Origin: Gemmatimonadota bacterium
Lineage (GTDB): Bacteria > Gemmatimonadota > Gemmatimonadetes > Gemmatimonadales > Gemmatimonadaceae
Reading direction: 5' to 3'
Assembly (NCBI GenBank): GCA_003131365.1
Contig: PKVB01000202.1
Coordinates: 12,190-23,043 of the forward strand
DNA length: 10,854 nucleotides
In this document: in pieces, positions 5,932 through 10,854 of the stretch
Numbering within the stretch: position 1 is the stretch's first letter
Layout of the letters: the number at the start of each line of letters is the position of its first letter
Notes under the pieces: generated by a model
Seen by the model: the letters and a program-made list of their open reading frames with translations, nothing else
Told to the model about the DNA's origin: nothing
Database searches by the model: none
Translations under genes and position numbers: made by a program

Positions 5932-8441
5932 GACTCAATAGTCTCAAGCTCACCAACTTCCGTCAGCACGTACGGACGGAGCTCGAGTTCGGAACTGGCC
6001 TCACCGGCATCATCGGTCCGAATGGCGCCGGCAAGACCACGCTTCTCGAAGCAATCGCGTGGGCGCTCTACGGCAATCCGGCGATTCGCGGCAACCGCGA
6101 ATCCATCCGGTTCATGGGCGCCGGAGCGCGCGCGCCCGTCGAAGTCGAGCTCGATTTCGAGATTGGCTCCCACCGCTATCGCGTTGTCCGCGGGCTGACG
6201 AGCGCCGAAGTCTATCTCGATGGCGCCGACAGCCCGATCGCGAATTCGATCTCGAGCGTCACCGAGCTGATGCAGCGCCGCCTCGGCATGTCGATGTCGG
6301 AATTCTTCCACACGTACTTTACGGCCCAGAAGGAGCTGAGCGTAATGGCGGCGATGAGTCCCGCCAGGCGGGGACAGTTTCTTTCGCGGGTGCTCGGCTA
6401 CGAGAAGCTCCGCATCGCGCAGGACCTGACGCGCGAGCGGCGCAACCGCGTCCGCGCCGCGATCGACGGCATGCAGCGCGGGATGCGCGATCCTGAAGTC
6501 GTTCTGCGCTCACTCGCGGAAGCAGCCTCACGAAAGGAAGAAGCCGAAGCACGCGCGCACCACGCGGCGCATCGCGGAGCAGTGCGCCAGCGCGAGATGA
6601 TGGCAATCGAGCCACGCTGGGAAATGGTGCAGCGCCAGCGGGAGCAATCCGCGCAGCTGCTGACCCAGATCACGGTCGCGGAGGAAAAAGAAGCAGCACT
6701 CCAACGGGATGCCGAGCGCGTTGCGCGCGAGCTGGAAGGCGTTCAGGCCGCGCGCGCTCAGCTCGCCACCCTGCGCGATGCGGTCGAGCCACTGTTCGCG
6801 CTCAACGTCGAGCTCCAGGCGCTCAACACTCTTTATCGCGAGGAAGGCCGGCGGAAGACGCTACTCGAAGCCGAGGCCGCGCTGCGCGAGGAGATCGCGA
6901 GACTCGAAGAGCGTCACGCGCGAATCGAGAAGGCGCCGGCGCTCGAGGAAGAAGCAACGCTGGAGCTGGAAAAGAAGCGCTCCGAGCTCGAGGATGCCCA
7001 GGGCCTCCTTGAAGCGCGGCGAACCGAATGGGTGCGCGACCGACAGGAAGCGCAGACCAAGCGCGAGGCTCTGAGACAGCAGTACATCGAGGTCAAGCAC
7101 CAGCGCGATCGCGTCGTCGCGCTCGGCGAGGATGGCGCGTGTCCGACCTGCAGCCGCCCGCTTGGTGGAAGTCTCCACACCGTGGTCGAGCATCTCGAGG
7201 AGCTGATCGAAACTGTGAACGTCGACGGGAGCTACTATAAGGCGCGCGTCGAGCAGCTGGAGCAGATGCCCGAAGACGTTCGTCAGCTCGATGAGAAGCG
7301 CCGGGCTCTGATGCTGGAGGTGGGCACGCTCGAGCGCAGGCTCGCAAAGGTGCAGCTCGCGGTGCTGGAGCTGGGAACGATCGTGCGCGACCTCGCGGCG
7401 AAACGGCAGCGCGAAGTGCAGATGAAGCGCGACATCTCGCGCATTCCGCCGGGCTACGACCCCGCGCGGCACGCCGAGGTGATTGGGGAAGTCGATCGGC
7501 TGACCCCGATGGAAGCGGAGGCCGGGCGGTTTCAGGCGATGCTCGATCGCGAGCCGCAGCTCAAGCTCGAGCAGACGCACATCGCTCAGGAGATCATGCG
7601 CGTGCAGTCGATGCTTGGGACCATTCGAACGCGACGCGCCCAGATCTCCTTCACCGAAAAGGATTTTAACGATCTGAAGGCGGAATTCGACCGTGTGCGG
7701 GTCGAGCTCCAGGAATCCAAGGTTGCGGCCGCGCGCGCGCAGGAGCAGGTGTCGGGCGCTACCGCTGCACTGGCGGCAGCGCAGGAGTCGGCGGAAGAGC
7801 TGAAGAAGAAAGTCGCCGAGCTCGAGGTGCTCCAGACCGATCGGCGGATGCACGACGAGCTGGACCGCGCCTTCTCGGACCTGCGCACGGATCTCAATTT
7901 CCAGCTCCGTCCCGAGCTTTCGGAGCTGGCGAGCGCGTTCCTGAGCGAGCTCACCGATGCGCGCTACACCGAGCTGGAGCTGGACGACCAGTACAACATT
8001 GTTATTCTGGAGGATGGCATTCAGAAGCCCGTCCTGTCCGGTGGGGAAGAAGATCTCGCCAACCTCGTCCTTCGTCTGGCGATCTCACAGATGATCGCCG
8101 AGCGAGCTGGCCAGAGTTTTTCGCTGCTGATTCTCGACGAGGTCTTCGGCTCGCTGGACGAGGCGAGACGATTCAACGTGGTCGAGCTGCTGCGCGGTCT
8201 TCAGGATCGCTTCGAGCAGGTGATCCTGATCACGCATATCGAGCCGGTGCGCGAAGGATTGGATCGCGTGATCAACGTCAACTATGACGCGGATCGGGGC
8301 TGCTCCGTTGTGACCGAGAGTGAAGGGGACGCTCTCGTGACCGACGAGGACCTGGAGCCGATGCCGGATAAGCGGACTCCGTTCGCGCGTCCGCGCGCAG
8401 CGGCGGAATCTGTGGAGAACACGGCGGGGGCGGGCGCATAA
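5928..8441 (+). CDS. sbcC: Rad50/SbcC SMC-like ATPase
   Basis: This is the ATPase and DNA-tethering subunit of the Mre11-Rad50 complex. The 837 residues are closer to archaeal Rad50 (about 880) than to E. coli SbcC (1048). Motifs in order: Walker A GPNGAGKTT (30-38), Q-loop TYFTAQKELS (Q134), a long Glu/Arg/Leu-rich coiled coil from about 155, the zinc hook CPTC (C405, C408), a returning coiled coil to about 650, signature VLSGGEED (S704), Walker B LLILDEVFGSLDE (D737, E738) and the H-loop ITHIE (H770). All catalytic elements are present. A polar C-terminal tail of about 50 residues follows. The start is GTG 5928, overlapping the mre11 stop, with GAGG at 5914-5917; it gives the expected MRLNSLKLTNFR start. 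The stop overlaps the next gene as TAATG. Confidence 0.95.
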   Translation: MRLNSLKLTNFRQHVRTELEFGTGLTGIIGPNGAGKTTLLEAIAWALYGNPAIRGNRESIRFMGAGARAPVEVELDFEIGSHRYRVVRGLTSAEVYLDGADSPIANSISSVTELMQRRLGMSMSEFFHTYFTAQKELSVMAAMSPARRGQFLSRVLGYEKLRIAQDLTRERRNRVRAAIDGMQRGMRDPEVVLRSLAEAASRKEEAEARAHHAAHRGAVRQREMMAIEPRWEMVQRQREQSAQLLTQITVAEEKEAALQRDAERVARELEGVQAARAQLATLRDAVEPLFALNVELQALNTLYREEGRRKTLLEAEAALREEIARLEERHARIEKAPALEEEATLELEKKRSELEDAQGLLEARRTEWVRDRQEAQTKREALRQQYIEVKHQRDRVVALGEDGACPTCSRPLGGSLHTVVEHLEELIETVNVDGSYYKARVEQLEQMPEDVRQLDEKRRALMLEVGTLERRLAKVQLAVLELGTIVRDLAAKRQREVQMKRDISRIPPGYDPARHAEVIGEVDRLTPMEAEAGRFQAMLDREPQLKLEQTHIAQEIMRVQSMLGTIRTRRAQISFTEKDFNDLKAEFDRVRVELQESKVAAARAQEQVSGATAALAAAQESAEELKKKVAELEVLQTDRRMHDELDRAFSDLRTDLNFQLRPELSELASAFLSELTDARYTELELDDQYNIVILEDGIQKPVLSGGEEDLANLVLRLAISQMIAERAGQSFSLLILDEVFGSLDEARRFNVVELLRGLQDRFEQVILITHIEPVREGLDRVINVNYDADRGCSVVTESEGDALVTDEDLEPMPDKRTPFARPRAAAESVENTAGAGA

Positions 8442-9418
8442 TGGCGTTCGCGCGCAACTGGAGACACGCCTGGGTGTCGGAGACGCCAGAGCGGGTGAGC
8501 GTGCGCGAAATTCCCGCGCTCAACGCGGTTTTCAGCGAGGCATTCACCGAGCGCTATCGCAGAGACGGGATGGTGGGCGTTCGTGTGCCGCACCTCAACC
8601 CGGCGGTGTGGAAGTTCGCCATCACGGACGCCGAAGACGGCGCGATGATCTGGCGCAACGCGCGCGACGGAATCGCGGCCTTCAACATGGTCCACCGCTC
8701 GGGCGTCGAAGGGTGGATGGGGCCGCTGGCTGTCCATCCCGACTACCAGAGTCAGGGCGTCGGGAAGATGATCGTTTCCTCTGGCGTTGAATGGTTGAAA
8801 AAGGCTGGCGCGAAAGTGATCGGGCTCGAGACGATGCCGCGCACAATGGACAACGTCGGATTTTATTCATCGCTCGGCTTCACGCCTGGGTATCTCACCG
8901 TCACGGTAACACTCGAGGCGGCGAGAGCCGGAATCCAGGCGACGGCGATGTCGTCGCTCAATCCGCACGAGCGGGAGTTGGCGCTCAGGCAGTGCCGGGC
9001 GCTGGTGGAACAGCTCACACCCGGGTACGACTACACGCGCGAGATCGTTCTCACCGCGCAGCACCAGCTCGGCGACACGCTGTTCGTGCGGAAGGGGAAC
9101 GACGTCCTGTCGTTTGCGGTGTGTCACTCGGTGCCGCTGGTCGAGGGGCGGGTGACGGACGAAATGCGCGTGCTGAAGATGGTCGCGAGGAGCGAGGCCG
9201 ATTTCGATCAGCTGGTGACGCAGCTGTGCGCTCATGCCCGGGTGAAGTCGGCGCGGCGTGTGGCGATCAGGGTGCAGGGGCAGTACGGCGATATTTACCG
9301 GCGATTGGTGGCGCGGGGTGCGCGAGTCAGGTGGACTGATCTGAGGATGTCGTTGCACGAGTACGCGGAGTTGCGGCCTGCAAATGGCGGGATCGTGCTA
9401 TCGAATTGGGAGATCTAA
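8441..9418 (+). CDS. GNAT-family acetyltransferase, probable tandem-domain
   Basis: This 325-residue protein has a clear acetyl-CoA-binding motif A: GPLAVHPDYQSQGVGKMIV, with Q105-G106-x-G108 as the Q/RxxGxG/A loop (98-109). The typical motif B follows, MDNVGFYSSLGFTPGYLTVTV (about 136-157). The second half (about 175-315) ends in RVQGQYGDIYRRLVARGARVRWTDLRMSL. That pattern of YxxLxxxGxxVxxxxxRM resembles the end of another GNAT fold without a recognisable acetyl-CoA loop, so the protein may be a tandem GNAT with an inactive second domain. The substrate cannot be read from the sequence. Its ATG overlaps the rad50 stop by one base, making it the last gene of the operon. Whether it acetylates a repair factor or an unrelated small molecule is open. 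Confidence 0.88.
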   Translation: MAFARNWRHAWVSETPERVSVREIPALNAVFSEAFTERYRRDGMVGVRVPHLNPAVWKFAITDAEDGAMIWRNARDGIAAFNMVHRSGVEGWMGPLAVHPDYQSQGVGKMIVSSGVEWLKKAGAKVIGLETMPRTMDNVGFYSSLGFTPGYLTVTVTLEAARAGIQATAMSSLNPHERELALRQCRALVEQLTPGYDYTREIVLTAQHQLGDTLFVRKGNDVLSFAVCHSVPLVEGRVTDEMRVLKMVARSEADFDQLVTQLCAHARVKSARRVAIRVQGQYGDIYRRLVARGARVRWTDLRMSLHEYAELRPANGGIVLSNWEI

Positions 9419-9442
9419 GGGTAAGAAGCCCTGACGAAGGGG

Positions 9443-9473
9443 GGGGTGTGCGGACCCCGATCGATGCATTTTT
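9443..9473 (+). terminator. Weak candidate terminator after the repair operon
   Basis: GGGGT (9443-9447) pairs with ACCCC (9454-9458) around a six-base loop, and five Ts follow at 9469-9473. The T run starts ten bases after the stem rather than next to it, so this is not a textbook intrinsic terminator. Its position 25 bases after the last operon gene is the main support. Confidence 0.25.
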
Positions 9474-9594
9474 GCGGTAAAAGAAGCGAGCGAATGTTAT
9501 GCAGCCAGTCTTGCAGCCTATCACCGAGCAGTATTGTGACCACATCATCTCTAAGTGCGTGCGGCGGCGGGAGTTTGCCTTCGCGTTCAGAATT

Positions 9595-9663
9595 GTTAGA
9601 ATGGGCAAAGGTTGCGAGCTACGCGGCCTTTTTATTTCGCTTGCAACCTAATAGGCGTTAGAA
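9595..9663 (+). repeat. Atypical cassette-boundary element: hairpin between two GTTAGAA copies
   Basis: GTTAGAA occurs at 9595-9601 and 9657-9663 in the same orientation. Between them an 11-bp stem (9609-9619 with 9639-9649, one G-T pair) encloses a 19-base loop. Each repeat is exactly seven bases from the stem (9602-9608 and 9650-9656). The right copy reads GGCGTTAGAA, like the R' box of the downstream attC (GGGCGTTAGGT), and marks the left end of the first cassette. In a normal attC the left box would be inverted (TTCTAAC), which is not the case here. It could be a degenerate or unusual attC, an attI-like site, or a chance hairpin. Confidence 0.4.
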
Positions 9664-10328
9664 AGCGAGTATGGAGGAAAGATGAAGAGAGTATTTTTCG
9701 CAGCGACATCGCTAATTCTCGTCACTCACAGCGTCGCCTCCACTCTCCTAGCACAGGCAAGCTCTCCGAGCGCGCCTAGAAGCATCTCCAAGTGTTCGAG
9801 CGGTCTTCGTGGCGGCGGACCCGACTGCGCACCGGATCGCCGCTTACTTGTCGCTGTTACGATGAACGGAACTGAGCCATCGGCCGAGGTACTTACGATC
9901 GTTGGGATGGCTGCGAGCTCTAGTGGCGCGTTTGCTCTCACATCAACCAATGCCACACCTACGGACTCGACGATCTACACAGTCATGAGTATAAGACGCG
10001 ACTCTCAAGGCAACTATCGACTCGACCGAAGCATGATGGGCTCAAAGGTCACATCGCTCGATAACTGTCGCGGGTATTCCACCGGCACGGGTGATGACAT
10101 GGGTTTCGGCGCCTATCTCGCGTTGGAGACTCAGAAACTTGTTCGTTGTGTGCAGGCAGCTCGTGGCGCGCCAACTCATTAGCGATCCGAAGGTCTCGCT
10201 CTCTAACGTTAGTTGCAGCCGACGAGCGCTCCCAAGTCGTTGGGTTTCTCGCCTTTGGCCGTGTCGCCTGCGGCGCTTCAATACTTTCGCGCAGTTATGC
10301 TAGAGTCGCTCGCAGCTGAACTTGGGCG
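9658..10328 (+). mobile_element. Integron gene cassette 1
   Basis: The unit runs from the TT of the GTTAGAA box to the G of the attC R' box GTTAGGT (cut expected between G and TT at 10328/10329). It has the standard layout of a mobile cassette: a short leader, one ORF (9682-10182) on the plus strand, then an attC site. No promoter is evident, as usual for cassettes. The right boundary is well supported and the left boundary less so. Confidence 0.6.
9682..10182 (+). CDS. Exported four-cysteine protein of unknown function (cassette 1)
   Basis: This 166-residue product starts at ATG 9682, four bases after a strong GGAGG site (9673-9677). A Sec signal peptide is clear: MKR, a hydrophobic core to about residue 23, and an AQA cleavage motif near residue 26. 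The mature part is rich in Ser and Thr and carries four cysteines (C38, C49, C129, C156), which could form two disulphide bonds outside the cytoplasm. A segment of alternating hydrophobic residues (RRLLVAVTM, AEVLTIVGMA, STIYTVMSIRRD) suggests beta structure. I do not recognise the family. The stop is 18 bases before the attC left box, typical for a cassette gene. It uses fewer GC-rich codons than the repair operon, consistent with acquisition. Confidence 0.72.
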   Translation: MKRVFFAATSLILVTHSVASTLLAQASSPSAPRSISKCSSGLRGGGPDCAPDRRLLVAVTMNGTEPSAEVLTIVGMAASSSGAFALTSTNATPTDSTIYTVMSIRRDSQGNYRLDRSMMGSKVTSLDNCRGYSTGTGDDMGFGAYLALETQKLVRCVQAARGAPTH

Positions 10329-10334
10329 TTAGGT
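10201..10334 (+). repeat. attC recombination site of cassette 1 (134 bp)
   Basis: The left box CTCTAAC (10201-10207) pairs with the right box GTTAGGT (10328-10334) over the AAC/GTT core. Inner boxes AGTTGCAGC (10211-10219) and GCTGAACT (10315-10322) pair perfectly except for one extra G at 10215, the extrahelical base that is the hallmark of attC sites and sets recombination polarity. CGAGCG can extend the stem inward. The terminal structure is long and contains two small hairpins: CCCAA/TTGGG (10231-10244) and CGCC/GGCG (10265-10275). The left box has C rather than a purine at its first position; the rest fits RYYYAAC and GTTRRRY. Confidence 0.85.
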
Positions 10335-10341
10335 GGACACC

Positions 10342-10836
10342 ATGACTTCCGTTTCCACGAGACACGCAACGTATACTGGCGTTTCATGCCTGGTGCTCTT
10401 GACGGTCGCCTGCTCTACGCACGGAACACGAGAGCCGGAACATCTTTCCATCAACCCGTCCCAGCCTGAGTGCTACGCGCTCGCGTACAGCGATGCTATC
10501 AGAAATGCGTCGGCGCGCCTTTTCCCCGTTTGGGCTGCCCTGATACCGGGACCCCAATCTGGTGCTCTGATCGGTCGTCCGAATCCCGCCTTCGGAGATG
10601 AAAGTTGGCGAGGCATGACGGAGTTCGCTGGTTGGAAGAGAATTGCTGCCGACTCGCTCGAGTTAATGTTTAGCGGTCGTTTCGAAGCAATCAGCATTCA
10701 CGTCACTCGAAGTGGTTCGAACCTCTCCGGACGAGCAACTTGGTTAAGCGATGTCATCGAGCCAGGTCCCAAGCCCTCAATGCGTGTTGAAGGTACACGG
10801 GAATCATGTCCACCCACCCTCTCGCCTGCCGCCTAA
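10342..10836 (+). CDS. Probable lipoprotein of unknown function (cassette 2)
   Basis: The 164-residue product starts at ATG 10342, five bases after AGGTGG (10331-10336), which overlaps the attC right box so that cassette insertion itself supplies the ribosome-binding site. A GTG at 10333 would add three residues and lacks such a site. The N-terminus is lipoprotein-like: a basic/polar start, hydrophobic GVSCLVLLTVAC and a probable lipidated C24, although T rather than L stands at -3. The mature part has two cysteines (C44, C156) and a Trp-rich centre. A segment at about 103-138 (ADSLELMFSGRFEAISIHV, then LSGRATWLSDV) looks like two beta-hairpins and ends in a P-x-P turn. I do not recognise a named family. 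The TAA stop is embedded in GCCTAAC of the following attC, a common arrangement in cassettes. Confidence 0.72.
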   Translation: MTSVSTRHATYTGVSCLVLLTVACSTHGTREPEHLSINPSQPECYALAYSDAIRNASARLFPVWAALIPGPQSGALIGRPNPAFGDESWRGMTEFAGWKRIAADSLELMFSGRFEAISIHVTRSGSNLSGRATWLSDVIEPGPKPSMRVEGTRESCPPTLSPAA

Positions 10837-10854
10837 CGAACGTTGCAGCAGACG
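10831..10854 (+). repeat. attC site of cassette 2, left end only
   Basis: GCCTAAC (10831-10837) is a perfect RYYYAAC box. After four bases GTTGCAGCAGACG (10842-10854) follows, matching GTTGCAGCCGACG of the preceding attC (10212-10224) at 12 of 13 bases with the same four-base spacing. The rest lies outside the window, so the right half and hairpin cannot be confirmed. Confidence 0.7.

Larger units (their letters stand above)
9419..9681. other. Non-coding junction between repair operon and cassette array
   Basis: This stretch of 263 bases holds no gene I can support. It contains an eight-G run (9439-9446), a small possible terminator (9443-9473), and the hairpin with two GTTAGAA copies described separately (9595-9663). 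A 71-codon open frame at 9446-9661 has no ribosome-binding site and a composition unlike a protein. Base composition becomes less GC-rich from here on compared with the operon. Confidence 0.6.
10329..10854 (+). mobile_element. Integron gene cassette 2 (attC runs past the window end)
   Basis: It begins at the TT of GTTAGGT in the preceding attC. It carries one plus-strand ORF (10342-10836), whose TAA stop lies inside the next attC left box, and continues beyond the window. The leader is only 13 bases and contains the ribosome-binding site. Orientation matches cassette 1. Confidence 0.75.

Noticed and set aside
6861..7853. 330-codon open frame on the minus strand inside rad50
   Set aside because: It is the antisense of the Rad50 coiled coil; its Leu/His/Arg-rich repeats simply mirror Glu/Arg/Leu codons of the coiled coil.
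638..9418. Anti-phage defence island built on HerA
   Set aside because: HerA-like ATPases occur in defence systems with Sir2 or DUF4297 partners, but here HerA is paired with NurA, Mre11 and Rad50, and no defence effector, restriction gene or CRISPR repeat is seen.
9494..9505. ATGTTATGCAGC, similar to the direct repeats of the class 1 integron attI1 site
   Set aside because: It is a single copy, about 100 bases from the nearest GTTAGAA box instead of the short spacing in attI1, and no integrase is adjacent; a short chance match is likely.
9327..9608. 93-codon open frame on the minus strand after the GNAT gene
   Set aside because: A third of it overlaps the GNAT 3' end in antisense, and it lacks a start signal or recognisable features.
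9446..9661. 71-codon open frame on the plus strand before the first cassette boundary
   Set aside because: It has no ribosome-binding site, a Ser/Cys-rich composition unlike a folded protein, and runs across the hairpin element.

Overview
The window is high-GC bacterial DNA. It reads as a compact chromosomal DNA-repair operon followed by the start of an integron-type gene-cassette array. No rRNA or taxonomic marker gene is present. The gene set (a degenerate DEAD-box-like protein, a stand-alone Lrp/AsnC ligand-binding domain protein, a NurA-HerA-Mre11-Rad50 cluster) and the long attC sites suggest a soil or environmental lineage such as Gemmatimonadota. That placement is inference, not something the sequence proves.

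Left edge (1-526, minus strand): the N-terminal 175 residues of a protein with the layout of a DEAD-box helicase but without a Walker A or DEAD motif. A divergent intergenic region (527-637) separates it from the main operon.

Centre (638-9418, plus strand): seven genes lie head to tail with gaps of at most 10 nt or with short overlaps (ATGA, GTGA, TAATG). In order they are a stand-alone Lrp/AsnC ligand-binding (RAM) domain protein, a NurA nuclease, a HerA-type hexameric translocase, an exported protein of unknown function, an Mre11/SbcD nuclease, a Rad50/SbcC ATPase and a GNAT acetyltransferase. Together NurA, HerA, Mre11 and Rad50 form the archaeal-type double-strand-break end-resection machinery. 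Mre11-Rad50 opens and trims DNA ends; HerA-NurA degrades one strand to leave a 3' tail for RecA-type recombination. Catalytic residues of NurA, Mre11 and Rad50 are all visible. HerA has a clear Walker B but an unusual P-loop.

Right side (9419-10854): base use becomes visibly less GC-rich and the DNA looks like a cassette array. One convincing 134-bp attC site (10201-10334) and the first 24 bases of a second (10831 to the window end) share box sequence and spacing. An atypical boundary element at about 9595-9663 precedes them. Two cassettes result, each with one plus-strand ORF for an exported protein of unknown function (a Sec-exported four-cysteine protein and a probable lipoprotein). No integrase gene or convincing attI site lies between the repair operon and the cassettes, so the array looks like an attC cluster without its own integrase at this end.
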